Source: Candidatus Cibiobacter qucibialis (lineage in GTDB: Bacteria > Bacillota > Clostridia > Oscillospirales > Ruminococcaceae). From it: a DNA stretch of 56,522 nucleotides. Positions 1 to 8,322 of the stretch are shown piece by piece (the stretch's first letter is position 1; every line of letters begins with the position of its first letter). The position numbers and the translations under genes were made by a program. Where the stretch lies: contig SAUS01000007.1 of assembly GCA_004000625.1 (NCBI GenBank), positions 1 to 56,522 of the forward strand. Direction: 5' to 3'. The notes below the pieces were generated by a model. That model was not told the DNA's origin and did not search any database. It saw nothing but the letters and a program-made list of their open reading frames with translations.

Positions 1-55
1 GGCATCTGCCGCACCTCGCTCGCCGTATCGGCACTTAGAATTATGCGGTATTGCC
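1..55. mobile_element. Partial copy of MITE-like element (one end only)
   Basis: The first 55 bases match the last part of the element seen whole at 36698-36869, ending in the same AATTATGCGGTATTGCC terminus. The rest of the copy lies outside the window. It sits 20 bases past the stop codon of the sugar kinase gene. Confidence 0.8.
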
Positions 56-75
56 TAAAAAGTGAATGGCGGAAA

Positions 76-1005
76 TCAAAGTTCGCGGTAGGTGACCTGT
101 TCCATCAGCTGTTGGATGGTTTCCAGGCTGGCAGCCTGAGTACCGGTGCACATTACGCTGGCGGCACCGGCGGCAGTGGAAAGGCGCAGCGTTTCTTCCA
201 GCGTCAGGCCGCGCTCTTCGGCAACAGCCAGGGCGGCGATGACGGCATCCCCGGCACCAACGGTATCCTTGACGGGAACACGCAGGCCGGGCACAAAGAT
301 GGTCTGCTCCGGCAGAACATGCAGCATACCGCGGCTGCCCATCGAGACGATGACCTTTTGCACGCCGGTCTGCAACAGCTCACGGGCGGCGGCGGTCAGC
401 TCCTGCTGGCTGTCCAGCGCGCGGCCCATCAGGTGGGAAAGCTCCTCGCTGTTGGGCTTGATGAGGAACGGCTTTGCCTTAACGCCCTCCACCATGCCGG
501 CACCGTCAGAGTCCAGAATGACCTTGGCACCTTTTTCGCGGCAGGCATCGCCCCACACGCGGTAGGTGTCGGCAGGAGCATTCACCGGCAAGCTGCCGGC
601 CAGCACCACGATATCGTCGTGGCGCAGCAGCTTCAGCAGGTGGTCCAGCAGGCTTTGCAGGGTAGCCGGGTCCACGGGAACACCGGGTTCGTTGATCTCG
701 GTGCTGGTGTGGGCGATGGGATCCACCACTTTCAGATTGATGCGGGTGTTGCCCTCAACGGGCAAAAAGTCACAGGTCATGTTCAGGCCGGACAGAGCTT
801 CGGAGATCATCTGCCCGGTGCTGCCGCCCAGAATACCAAGGGCGCGGCTGGTGCTGCCCAGTGCGGCAACTACCTTGGAGACATTGATGCCTTTACCGCC
901 CGGATCGGTGCGGATGGAAGTAATGCGGTTTACGCCGTCCGTGGTAAAGGAAGGAATTTCAACGGTTTTATCCAGTGCCGGGTTCAGGGTGACAGTATAG
1001 ATCAT
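76..1005 (-). CDS. pfkB: 1-phosphofructokinase-type sugar kinase (PfkB family)
   Basis: This 309-residue protein has the usual length and layout of 1-phosphofructokinase/tagatose-6-phosphate kinase enzymes, which phosphorylate a sugar phosphate with ATP in the cytoplasm. The N-terminus TVTLNPALDKTV and the DPGGKGINVS motif near residue 35 bind the sugar phosphate. The C-terminal VGAGDAVIAAL carries the anion hole and the catalytic Asp. AAGGAGG lies just before the ATG. No PTS or regulator gene is adjacent within the window, so the true substrate (fructose-1-phosphate or tagatose-6-phosphate) cannot be fixed. Confidence 0.92.
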   Translation of the reverse strand: MIYTVTLNPALDKTVEIPSFTTDGVNRITSIRTDPGGKGINVSKVVAALGSTSRALGILGGSTGQMISEALSGLNMTCDFLPVEGNTRINLKVVDPIAHTSTEINEPGVPVDPATLQSLLDHLLKLLRHDDIVVLAGSLPVNAPADTYRVWGDACREKGAKVILDSDGAGMVEGVKAKPFLIKPNSEELSHLMGRALDSQQELTAAARELLQTGVQKVIVSMGSRGMLHVLPEQTIFVPGLRVPVKDTVGAGDAVIAALAVAEERGLTLEETLRLSTAAGAASVMCTGTQAASLETIQQLMEQVTYREL

Positions 1006-1084
1006 GAAAATGAGCCTCCTTATGGGGAGAAATGTCAGAATAAGGGCAATGGCAAAGGCAATCGATAATTGTCAATCTTTTATC

Positions 1085-1113
1085 ATTATACGCTGAATTG
1101 TGAAATATCGCAA
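1085..1113 (-). promoter_or_regulatory. Promoter for the sugar kinase
   Basis: Read on the minus strand, TTGCGA and TATAAT are separated by 17 bases. Transcription would start about 70 bases before the kinase start codon. Confidence 0.55.
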
Positions 1114-1170
1114 GTAAAAGCGCGAAAATCAGAATAATCTTAACAAACTGTTTACACGGAGGAGAACAAC

Positions 1171-1854
1171 ATGGCACAGGGAATGGAACTATTGGATAAC
1201 GGCACCAAGGTGTTTACCGGGCCGGGGGCGGCCTTTGGCACGGACGCCTTGCTGCTGGCCCGGTTTGCCATGCCGCGCCGCAAAGAAACAGCGCTGGACC
1301 TGTGCAGCGGGTGCGGGATCGTATCGCTGGCCTGGCACGATGCCGGGCACCGCGGCCCATGCACAGCGGTGGAGCTGGATGCCGATGCTTCGGTCTTGTG
1401 CCGCCGTGCTGTGCAGGAAACGCCGGGTGCAGAGCATATTACCGCTCTTTGCACCGACCTGCGGACGTTCTGCAAAAGCGGCCCGGAACAGGGGAAATAT
1501 GACTTCGTCGCCTGCAACCCGCCCTATTTTACCGGCGGATATGTCAGCCCGGATGCCCGCCGCGCCACGGCCCGGCATGACGGCAGCTGCACGATGCAGG
1601 ATGTTGCCGCCTGTGCGGCCCGTGCCCTGCACGATGGCGGCAAGCTGGCCCTATGCCACCGCCCGGAACAGATGGCGGCGGTGTTTGCCGCGCTCTGCGC
1701 CGTTGGGCTGGAGCCCAAGCGGGTGGCTCTGGTGCGCAAGGATGAACACAGCAAACCCTGGCTGTTTTTGGTGGAAGCCCAGAAAGGAAGAAAGCCGGGG
1801 ATCCGGTGGGAGGAGGACGTTTTAACGGGGAATGGGGTTAGGTACGGGAGATGA
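1171..1854 (+). CDS. tRNA1(Val) adenine-N6 methyltransferase-like protein
   Basis: This 227-residue SAM-dependent methyltransferase has motif I as LDLCSGCGIVSLA near residue 40 and the catalytic NPPY motif (ACNPPYFTGGY) near residue 115. That pattern is typical of N6-adenine methyltransferases of the TrmN6/YfiC group, which modify A37 of a tRNA. The start codon follows GGAGGAGAACAAC. It is divergent from the sugar kinase. The exact tRNA target is inferred from the family only. Confidence 0.8.
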   Translation: MAQGMELLDNGTKVFTGPGAAFGTDALLLARFAMPRRKETALDLCSGCGIVSLAWHDAGHRGPCTAVELDADASVLCRRAVQETPGAEHITALCTDLRTFCKSGPEQGKYDFVACNPPYFTGGYVSPDARRATARHDGSCTMQDVAACAARALHDGGKLALCHRPEQMAAVFAALCAVGLEPKRVALVRKDEHSKPWLFLVEAQKGRKPGIRWEEDVLTGNGVRYGR

Positions 1855-1857
1855 TAG

Positions 1858-1882
1858 TTAGGAGTTAGGAAGTAGGAGTTAT
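1858..1882. repeat. TTAGGAG-type short repeat
   Basis: TTAGGAG, TTAGGAA and GTAGGAG units in tandem start three bases after the stop codon of the preceding gene. The same pattern recurs at 6831-6864, 50081-50116 and, degraded, at 54207-54260. The MITE remnant at 1883 directly abuts it. Confidence 0.6.
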
Positions 1883-1931
1883 GGCAACACCGCGCTCGCC
1901 GTATCGGCACTTAGAATTATGCGGTATTGCC
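1883..1931. mobile_element. 49-bp internal-deletion copy of the MITE-like element
   Basis: The sequence keeps the outer GGCAACACCGC of one end and the last 40 or so bases of the other, joined at a short shared CGC. Flanks are TTAT and TTAA, which is three of four matching. Compared with the 172-bp copies about 123 bases of the interior are missing. Confidence 0.75.
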
Positions 1932-2061
1932 TTAAGAGTTGGCGGCGGAGCGAAGCTGCGACGCGGGGAAAATGAGGAATCGGATTGGGGACGGGTACAA
2001 AACGGGATGGAAAAGGTTCCGGGATGCGCAGTGATTCCTTAAGTTCTAAATGGATAGATAT

Positions 2062-2099
2062 AAAAAAACCGCCCGTCACACAAAATGTGACGGGCGGTT
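2062..2099 (-). terminator. Terminator of the decarboxylase subunit genes
   Basis: On the minus strand a 12-bp perfect stem (CCGCCCGTCACA and its complement, 2069-2097) with a 5-base loop is followed by a run of seven T. It lies 26 bases past the beta-subunit stop codon. Confidence 0.9.
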
Positions 2100-2124
2100 G
2101 AGTTTTAGGGGTTAGGTATCAGGA

Positions 2125-3315
2125 TCAGCCGAACATGTTGATCAGGATGCCGGCGGCGACAGCGGAACCGATAACACCGGCAACATTGGGACCCATGGCG
2201 TGCATGAGCAGGTAGTTGCGGGGGTTGTATTCCTGGCCGACTTTCTGGGAAACACGGGCGGCCATGGGAACAGCGGAAACACCGGCGGAGCCGATCAGCG
2301 GGTTAATCTTGCCGTGGGTGACAACGCACATGACCTTGCCCAGCAGAACGCCGCCTGCGGTGCCGACACCGAAAGCAACAATGCCCAGAACAATGATCTC
2401 AACGGTCTGGATGTTCAGGAAGGTTGCGGCATTGGTGGTGCAGCCAACGCTGAAGCCCAGGAAGATGGTGATGATGTTCATCAGTTCGTTGCCGGCGGTC
2501 TTTTTGATACGCTCAACAACGCCGCATTCCTTCATCAGGTTGCCCAGCATCAGGCAGCCAACCAGGATGGCGGCATCGGGCAGGGTGAGGGAAACGATGA
2601 TGGTAACAATGATCGGGAAGAGGATCTTCTCAGTCTTGGAAACCTTGCGCGGGCTTTCCATCACGATTTGACGCTCTTTTTCGGTGGTCAGAGCTTTCAT
2701 GATGGGCGGCTGGATAACAGGCACCAGCGCCATGTAGCAGTACGCGGCAACCGCGATGGAACCCAGCAGGTGCGGGGCCAGGCGGGTGGTGACGAAGATA
2801 GCGGTCGGGCCATCGGCACCGCCGATGATGCCGATGGAAGCGGCTTCCTGGTTGGTGAAGCCCAGGATTTTGGCGCCAACGAAGGTGAAGAAGATGCCCA
2901 GCTGTGCGGCAGCGCCCAGCAGCAGGCTGGACGGACGTGCAATCAGCGGCTCAAAGTCGGTCATGGTACCGATGCCAAGGAAAATCAGCGGGGGATAGAT
3001 ACCCAGCTTGACGCCTAAGTAAATATAGTCCGCCATGCCGCCGGATGTACCCAGCAGTTCCCAGTTGATGTGCTGCGTTTCGTTGATGAAGATGTCCATA
3101 TGGAAGATGCCGTCCAACGGCAGGTTGGTCATCAGCATGCCGAAGCCGATGGGTAGCAGCAGCAAAGGCTCAAACTGGTGGACAATGGCCAGGTACAGCA
3201 GCACGCAGGCCACGCCGATCATGACGGCATACTTCCAGCCGCCCTCGGCAAAGAAGATCTGCGCCCAACCGGAGTTGGCAAAGATCTCAGCGATGTTGGT
3301 AAAAATTGCTCCCAT
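2125..3315 (-). CDS. Sodium-translocating decarboxylase, beta subunit
   Basis: This 396-residue, very hydrophobic protein matches the beta subunits of oxaloacetate, methylmalonyl-CoA and glutaconyl-CoA decarboxylases. These couple decarboxylation of carboxybiotin to sodium export across the membrane. Recognisable stretches are the N-terminal WKYAVMIGVACVLLYLAI, GIIGGADGPTAIFVTTRLAP with the Asp thought to act in sodium binding, and the C-terminal MHAMGPNVAGVIGSAVAAG. It is 18 bases downstream of the gamma-like subunit gene. The sequence does not say which acyl substrate is used, because the alpha carboxyltransferase gene is not in the window. Confidence 0.93.
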   Translation of the reverse strand: MGAIFTNIAEIFANSGWAQIFFAEGGWKYAVMIGVACVLLYLAIVHQFEPLLLLPIGFGMLMTNLPLDGIFHMDIFINETQHINWELLGTSGGMADYIYLGVKLGIYPPLIFLGIGTMTDFEPLIARPSSLLLGAAAQLGIFFTFVGAKILGFTNQEAASIGIIGGADGPTAIFVTTRLAPHLLGSIAVAAYCYMALVPVIQPPIMKALTTEKERQIVMESPRKVSKTEKILFPIIVTIIVSLTLPDAAILVGCLMLGNLMKECGVVERIKKTAGNELMNIITIFLGFSVGCTTNAATFLNIQTVEIIVLGIVAFGVGTAGGVLLGKVMCVVTHGKINPLIGSAGVSAVPMAARVSQKVGQEYNPRNYLLMHAMGPNVAGVIGSAVAAGILINMFG

Positions 3316-3333
3316 TGTTTCGTCCCCTTTCCA

Positions 3334-3768
3334 TCACATAAACGGCGTGGTGTTCTGGGTAACGCCGGCGTCGCCCCAGGCGCCGCGGCGGGAACCAGTA
3401 GCCGTCTTTTTCTGAACGCGGTGAATGCCGCGGATGGTCAGGTTTTCACCCAGAGAGGCAACGGCTGCAGCAATGGCAGCAACGATCTCGCCGGGGATGG
3501 AGCCGTCAGCAGCGGGTGCTGCGGGGGTGGCAGGAGCAGCCTTGGCGATGTTCTGTGCGGCCGGTGCAGCGGGCGCTGCAGGGGCGGCAGGTGCCTTGGG
3601 GGCGGCTTTGGTGCCATTCTTTTTGTTCTTGATGGCGTCAAAAATCTTGCCTTCCACAGTGATAATGAGGCAAAGCGCAACCAGCATGGCGAACACCAGC
3701 GTGATGCTGGTCAGAACCACAGTGCCGTCAGCGGCCTCAAGGGCGAGCAGAGCGATAGAATTGCTCAT
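3334..3768 (-). CDS. Decarboxylase gamma-type subunit (OadG family)
   Basis: The 144-residue protein has one N-terminal membrane helix (TSITLVFAMLVALCLIITVE, about residues 20-40), an Ala/Pro-rich linker, and a C-terminal segment PGEIVAAIAAAVASLG...RGAWGDAG typical of gamma subunits of sodium-pump decarboxylases. These anchor the complex. There is no biotin-attachment MKM motif. I chose the ATG at 3768 because AAAGGAGG precedes it; longer frames starting at 3849 lack a ribosome site. It is co-transcribed with the beta subunit. Confidence 0.85.
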   Translation of the reverse strand: MSNSIALLALEAADGTVVLTSITLVFAMLVALCLIITVEGKIFDAIKNKKNGTKAAPKAPAAPAAPAAPAAQNIAKAAPATPAAPAADGSIPGEIVAAIAAAVASLGENLTIRGIHRVQKKTATGSRRGAWGDAGVTQNTTPFM

Positions 3769-3870
3769 TGGGCAGTATCCTCCTTTAGCTTGCGGTGCAC
3801 AGCACCGTTGATTTTCCCCCGTACACGGTACAAAAACCGAGCCGGGCAAATTTTACCCAAGTATGGTTTT

Positions 3871-3879
3871 ATTATAACA
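3871..3879 (-). promoter_or_regulatory. Extended -10 promoter for the decarboxylase operon
   Basis: On the minus strand TGT TATAAT forms an extended -10 element about 100 bases before the gamma subunit start. The -35 position is poor. Nothing else recognisable is seen between 3880 and 4095. Confidence 0.4.
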
Positions 3880-4095
3880 CAGCGGCTCAATTTTTGGTAG
3901 CGGGTTTTGAAAAAATGTGACAAAAATATTGTGAAACCGTGTCTTTACGATGAAAAATGTAAATTTGCGCGCAAAACACCATGCAGAATAAAGTTGACAG
4001 CCGGGCAGAAAATGCAGGTTGCACAAATAAGTGGAAGAACAAAACGGGGAACGCTGTGCAAACTGCACATTTTGACAAAAAATGAAAAGTTTTGC

Positions 4096-4124
4096 TTGAC
4101 GGCGGGGCTTGCCGGGGTTACAAT
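4096..4124 (+). promoter_or_regulatory. Promoter of the amt leader
   Basis: TTGACG and TACAAT are separated by exactly 17 bases. Predicted transcription start is near 4131, about 145 bases before the amt start codon and only 20 bases before a terminator hairpin. Confidence 0.65.
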
Positions 4125-4150
4125 GTGGGCAAATCAAAACCACGGCAATG

Positions 4151-4190
4151 GCGCCGGGCAGGTACATCCTGCCCGGCGCTTTTGTTATTT
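4151..4190 (+). terminator. Leader terminator (possible attenuator) upstream of amt
   Basis: A perfect 12-bp GC-rich stem (GCGCCGGGCAGG, 5-base loop, complement) is followed by TTTTGTTATTT. The nearest gene upstream is transcribed the other way, so this cannot end any plus-strand gene in the window. It lies between the promoter at 4096 and amt, which suggests premature termination control or a short RNA. Confidence 0.75.
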
Positions 4191-4274
4191 AAGCATCTGG
4201 CTTAATGCGGCTTAATGCGGCAAGAAAAAATAGAGGAAGCGCCGTGGTTTGATCTTGAGAGGAGTGGTTTGAAT

Positions 4275-5999
4275 ATGTACAACTCATCAACCGTCATCTG
4301 GGTGCTGGTTGCGGCATTCCTGGTGTACTTTATGCAAGCAGGCTTTGCTTTGTGCGAAGCTGGCCTGACCCGTGCAAAGAACACCGGCAACATCCTGATG
4401 AAAAACATGATGGACTTCTGCATCGGCACACCGTGCTTCTGGCTGGTCGGTTTCGGCATCATGTTTGCAGGTTCCGGCCCGCTCATCGGCGGCTTTGCCC
4501 CCTTTATGAGCGGTGACTACAGCGCCATCCTGCCGGAGGGCGTGCCCCTTTGGGTTTATGCCGTGTTCCAGACCGTGTTCTGTGCAACGGCAGCAACCAT
4601 TGTTTCCGGCTCCATGGCAGAGCGTACCAAGTTCAGCGCTTACTGCTGCTACTCGGCCGCTATCAGCCTGATCGTTTACCCCATCTCCGGCCACTGGATC
4701 TGGGGCGGCGGCTGGCTGGCACAGCTGGGCTTCCATGATTTTGCCGGTTCCACCGCAGTTCACTTTGTTGGCGGCGTTACCGCCTGCCTGGGCGCCTGGA
4801 TGCTTGGCCCCCGTATTGGTAAGTACGGCAAGGACGGCAAGGCCCGCGCAATCCCCGGCCATAACCTGACCGCCATGGCTTTGGGCGTGTTTATCCTGTG
4901 GTTCTGCTGGTTCGGGTTCAACGGTGGCTCCACCGTGGCAATGGCAAGCGATGACGCCATGGTTTCCGCTGGTCTGGTCTGCTTCAATACCAACTTGGCC
5001 GCTGCGCTGGCTACCGTTGCTGCGCTGATCACCAGCTGGGTACGTTACGGCAAGCCTGATGTCTCCCTTACCTTTAACGGTGCTCTGGCCGGTCTGGTTG
5101 CCATTACCGCAGGCTGCGATATGGTTGATCCGTTCGGCGCTGCCATCATCGGCATCGTTGCCGGTGTGCTCTGCATCTTCTCCGTTGAATTTTTTGATAA
5201 TGTTGTCAAGATCGATGACCCTGTCGGCGCTGTTTCCGTGCACTGCATGAACGGCATGTGGGGCACCATTGCAACCGGCCTGTTCTCCACCAGTGAGGGC
5301 CTGCTGTACGGCCATGGCTTCCGTTTCTTTGGCGTTCAGGTTTTGGGCGTTATCTGCGTGGCTGCCTGGGTGATGGTTTCCATGACCGTCATCTTTACCA
5401 TCATCAAAAAGACAATCGGCCTGCGTGTGACCGAAAAAGAAGAAATCGACGGCCTGGATATCCACGAGCACGGCCTGACTTCCGCTTACTCCGGCTTCTC
5501 CATCTCTGACCCGACTTACGCTGAGATGAGCGTGAACGAGAACACCGACCTGGGCGAAGACGACATCACCAAGGCCAGCGAAGCCAAAATCAATGCTGCC
5601 GTCAAGGTCGTCAAGGAAGAACCCCTGCCCGCTGAGCTGAATTCCGGCATGCACAAGGTCGTTATGATCGTGCAGCTGGCCAAGTTTGAAGCTTTGAAAG
5701 TTGCCATGAACGCTGTCGGCGTGACCGGCATGACTGTTACCCAGGTTATGGGCTGCGGCCTGCAGAAAGGCAGCGGCGAGAAATACCGTGGTGCTGAGGT
5801 CGACGCAACCCTGATTCCCAAGGTCAAGGTTGAAGTTGTTGTCAGCAAGATCCCGGTAGACAAGATCATCGACACCGCCACCAAGGTTCTGTACACCGGC
5901 CATATCGGTGATGGCAAGATCTTTGTTTACAATGTGGCCAAGGTGGTCAAGGTCCGCACCGGCGAAGTAAACTACGCCGCTTTGCAGGACGTTGAATAA
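4275..5999 (+). CDS. amt: Ammonium transporter fused to a PII signalling domain
   Basis: This 574-residue protein has an Amt/MEP ammonium channel (residues 1 to about 420, roughly 11 membrane helices, with FALCEAGLTRAKN at the N-terminus and HFVGGVTACLGAW in the middle). A linker leads to a GlnB/GlnK PII domain from about residue 459 to the end, with TGMTVTQVMGCG, the T-loop YRGAE and TGHIGDGKIFVYNV. PII proteins sense ATP/ADP and 2-oxoglutarate and plug Amt channels, so here sensor and channel are one chain. The Tyr51 that is uridylylated in enteric PII is replaced by Val (YRGAEV). The ATG at 4275 follows GAGAGGAG and starts inside the first membrane helix region as expected. Confidence 0.95.
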   Translation: MYNSSTVIWVLVAAFLVYFMQAGFALCEAGLTRAKNTGNILMKNMMDFCIGTPCFWLVGFGIMFAGSGPLIGGFAPFMSGDYSAILPEGVPLWVYAVFQTVFCATAATIVSGSMAERTKFSAYCCYSAAISLIVYPISGHWIWGGGWLAQLGFHDFAGSTAVHFVGGVTACLGAWMLGPRIGKYGKDGKARAIPGHNLTAMALGVFILWFCWFGFNGGSTVAMASDDAMVSAGLVCFNTNLAAALATVAALITSWVRYGKPDVSLTFNGALAGLVAITAGCDMVDPFGAAIIGIVAGVLCIFSVEFFDNVVKIDDPVGAVSVHCMNGMWGTIATGLFSTSEGLLYGHGFRFFGVQVLGVICVAAWVMVSMTVIFTIIKKTIGLRVTEKEEIDGLDIHEHGLTSAYSGFSISDPTYAEMSVNENTDLGEDDITKASEAKINAAVKVVKEEPLPAELNSGMHKVVMIVQLAKFEALKVAMNAVGVTGMTVTQVMGCGLQKGSGEKYRGAEVDATLIPKVKVEVVVSKIPVDKIIDTATKVLYTGHIGDGKIFVYNVAKVVKVRTGEVNYAALQDVE

Positions 6000-6081
6000 A
6001 TATCTACCTATTATATAGGCAGTTGGCAAGCAGCTGCCTGTATCGGGTGACGAAAGCCTTCAATATCTTCCCATAATATAG

Positions 6082-6124
6082 AAGTCCGGCGCTCTGTATG
6101 TGCAGCAGAGCGCCGGACTTTTTG
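6082..6124 (+). terminator. Terminator after amt
   Basis: A 15-bp perfect stem (AAGTCCGGCGCTCTG and complement) with a 9-base loop runs into TTTTT. It lies between two convergent genes and may also slow minus-strand transcription of the XRE gene. Confidence 0.9.
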
Positions 6125-6133
6125 CTATGTCTA

Positions 6134-6673
6134 TTATGATTTGTGTTTCAGCATCTGTACCTTGAAGGCAATGATTTTATTGCCGTACTTGCTGGTGAAA
6201 ATGGCACCGACGATCAGCATGCCCAGTCCAATGCCCAGGCAGGCACCCTGGATGGCCTGCAGCACGGGCGAACCGGAAAAATCAAAGTGGTCCATGACCA
6301 GGTAGATCAGGACGGTGGCAATCGAGATCAGGTACATGTAATGGAACCGGTGGGTCACTTTTTCCATCACGTCATTGCTGTAGTCCGCAACCTTGCGGGC
6401 GGTCTCTTCGGTGGCACTTTTGGTTTCGGGGGTGTTCATTGCATCAGGCTTCCTTTCTCCGTCTAACAGTTCACGCAGCTCCACGCCGTAAAAATCGGCA
6501 AGCTGAATGAGGGTGGGGAGGTCGGGTAGGTTGACACCGTTTTCCCAGCGGGAAACACTGCGGTTGGTCACGCACATGATTTCAGCCAGGTTTTCCTGGG
6601 TGAGCTGGCGCTCCTGGCGGAGCTGCTTCAAGAAAGTGCCGATTTTCTGTTGATCGATTTTCTGTTGATCCAT
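6134..6673 (-). CDS. XRE-family regulator with C-terminal membrane helices
   Basis: The 179-residue protein begins with a Cro/CI-type helix-turn-helix (LRQERQLTQENLAEIMCVTNRSVSRWENG, residues about 18-46). It then has a short linker and two hydrophobic segments near the C-terminus (MYLISIATVLIYLVMD and ACLGIGLGMLIVGAIF). It is therefore probably a membrane-tethered DNA-binding protein. I chose the ATG at 6673 because GGGAGG sits 8-9 bases before it; an ATG at 6682 is too close to that site. The target is unknown; it is convergent with amt. Confidence 0.85.
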   Translation of the reverse strand: MDQQKIDQQKIGTFLKQLRQERQLTQENLAEIMCVTNRSVSRWENGVNLPDLPTLIQLADFYGVELRELLDGERKPDAMNTPETKSATEETARKVADYSNDVMEKVTHRFHYMYLISIATVLIYLVMDHFDFSGSPVLQAIQGACLGIGLGMLIVGAIFTSKYGNKIIAFKVQMLKHKS

Positions 6674-6785
6674 TGGATTCATCCTCCCTATAGCTGCATG
6701 ATACCACAGCCGAAGCAAAAAACACCACGACACAGTGCGGGAACCGGGGCAAAAGCGGCCGGACATGGGGCGTCGGGTTGGGAAG

Positions 6786-6814
6786 AGTATAGCATAAATG
6801 GGGGAAAGATTGAA
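6786..6814 (-). promoter_or_regulatory. Promoter for the XRE gene
   Basis: On the minus strand TTCAAT and TGC-TATACT (extended -10) are 17 bases apart, about 110 bases before the start codon. Confidence 0.5.
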
Positions 6815-6830
6815 GTTAGGAGGGAAAACA

Positions 6831-6864
6831 GTTAGAAGTTAGGAAGTAGGAGTTAGGAGTTGAA
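6831..6864. repeat. TTAGGAG-type short repeat
   Basis: This is a near-identical relative of the repeats at 1858 and 50081: AGAAGTTAGGAAGTAGGAGT followed by TAGGAGTTGAA. It lies between the XRE gene promoter and the MATE terminator. Confidence 0.6.
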
Positions 6865-6885
6865 TGGGGGGCGGGGCGAGTGGCA

Positions 6886-6913
6886 AATAAAAGAGCCCGG
6901 CGCGGGGCCGGGC
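6886..6913 (-). terminator. Terminator of the MATE gene
   Basis: On the minus strand GCCCGGC, a 5-base loop, GCCGGGC and then TCTTTTATTT lie 14 bases past the MATE stop codon. Confidence 0.75.
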
Positions 6914-6927
6914 GGGATAAGAGGGGG

Positions 6928-8262
6928 TTAAACGTTGAGTTTGACGGTGTGCTTATAGACGAAGGCAGCGGCGAGGGCACTGAGAAGCTCGGTGACCCAG
7001 AAGGCGTGCCACACGCCGACGGGGCCAAACAGGCGGCAGAAAATCCACGCAGCGGGGATCATGATGATGATGTAACGGCACAGCGAGATGATGAGGGACT
7101 GGGTGCCCTTGCCCAGTGCTTCCAGCGAGCCGGAGGCCGTGACCGAGAGAGTGGATACCAGGAAGCCCGCGCTGATAATGCGCAAAGCAACCTGACCGGC
7201 GGCGATGGTATCGGCGTTGGTGGTGAACATGCCGATCAAAGCGGGACTGCCCACCAGGCAGATGATGGTGCCGGCGGCCATGATGGCGGCGTTCATACCC
7301 ATGGCAAGGTTATAGATCTTTTTCACGCGGGCATGCTCCCCGGCGCCGTAATTATAGCTGATGAGGGGGCGCATGCCCTGCACAATGCCGCCCGCGGGCA
7401 GGTACAGGAAGGTTTGCAGCTTATAATAAATACCCAGAATGACCACATACCCCTGTGAGTAAGCGGCCAGCAGAGAGTTGAGGAAAGAAACCAACACCGA
7501 GGGCAGCGCCAGGTTGAGAATGGCGGGAACGCCGATGGAGTAAAGCTTGGCATCCAACCGCCAGTCCGGCTTGATGCAGCTCAGCCGCAGCTGCACGGGA
7601 AAACGGTGGGTGCAGTAAATAATAAGGTAGACGCTTAAGGTGACGCACTGTCCGATGCCGGTTGCCAACGCCGCGCCGGAGATACCCAGCATGGGAAAAG
7701 GCCCAAGGCCGAAGATGAGCACGGGGTCCAGAATGATGTTGGTGATGGAACCGCACAGCAGGGCGGCCATCGTTTCGTTCATGCGGCCAACGGCCTGGAA
7801 CAGCTTTTCAAAGCAAAGTTCCGCCATGATGACCGGGGCAAAGAAGAACGCAATGCTGGAATACCGCACGCCGAGGGCAATGACGGCTTCATCGCCAGTG
7901 AAAAGCCGCAGAAAGCCGGGCATCATGGCGATGCAGACAACGGCAGCAATCAGGCCGTGCAGGATGGAAAAGACCAGGCCGTGGGTGGCGGCGGTATCGG
8001 CACAGCAGCGGTCCCCCGCGCCGGAATACAGCGCGATCAGGGCGTTGATGCCGACGCCGAAGCCAATGGCAATGGCGTTGATCATGTTCTGCACCGGGTA
8101 CACCAGCGAAAGCGCCGTCATGGCCTGCTCACTGATCTGGGCAACAAAAAAACTGTCCACAATGTTGTACAGCGCGTTCACTGTCATGGAAAGCACCATG
8201 GGCAGCGCCATGGAAACCAGCAGCGGGAAAATAGGCCGCTCTTTCATAAACGTATCGTTCAC
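6928..8262 (-). CDS. MATE family efflux transporter (attenuator-controlled)
   Basis: This 444-residue membrane protein of the MATE branch of the MOP superfamily exports cationic drugs or metabolites by sodium or proton antiport. Characteristic stretches are MALPMVLSMTVNALYNIVDSFF near the N-terminus, YPVQNMINAIAIGFGVGINAL, and GIVQGMRPLISYNYGAG in the second half. The start is uncertain: GTG at 8262 gives VNDTFMKERP and follows AAGGAG at 13 bases, while ATG at 8247 lacks a site. A terminator and a short leader frame lie between its promoter and the start. Confidence 0.9.
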   Translation of the reverse strand: MNDTFMKERPIFPLLVSMALPMVLSMTVNALYNIVDSFFVAQISEQAMTALSLVYPVQNMINAIAIGFGVGINALIALYSGAGDRCCADTAATHGLVFSILHGLIAAVVCIAMMPGFLRLFTGDEAVIALGVRYSSIAFFFAPVIMAELCFEKLFQAVGRMNETMAALLCGSITNIILDPVLIFGLGPFPMLGISGAALATGIGQCVTLSVYLIIYCTHRFPVQLRLSCIKPDWRLDAKLYSIGVPAILNLALPSVLVSFLNSLLAAYSQGYVVILGIYYKLQTFLYLPAGGIVQGMRPLISYNYGAGEHARVKKIYNLAMGMNAAIMAAGTIICLVGSPALIGMFTTNADTIAAGQVALRIISAGFLVSTLSVTASGSLEALGKGTQSLIISLCRYIIIMIPAAWIFCRLFGPVGVWHAFWVTELLSALAAAFVYKHTVKLNV

Positions 8263-8322
8263 GGGTAAAGCATAGCTCCTTTTTAGTTGGAATGCAGTGG
8301 AAATGGCGGGCAAAAACGGCAC

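Noticed and set aside
4287..6029. 580-codon minus-strand open frame opposite amt
   Set aside because: Complement of a clearly conserved transporter gene; no start signal.
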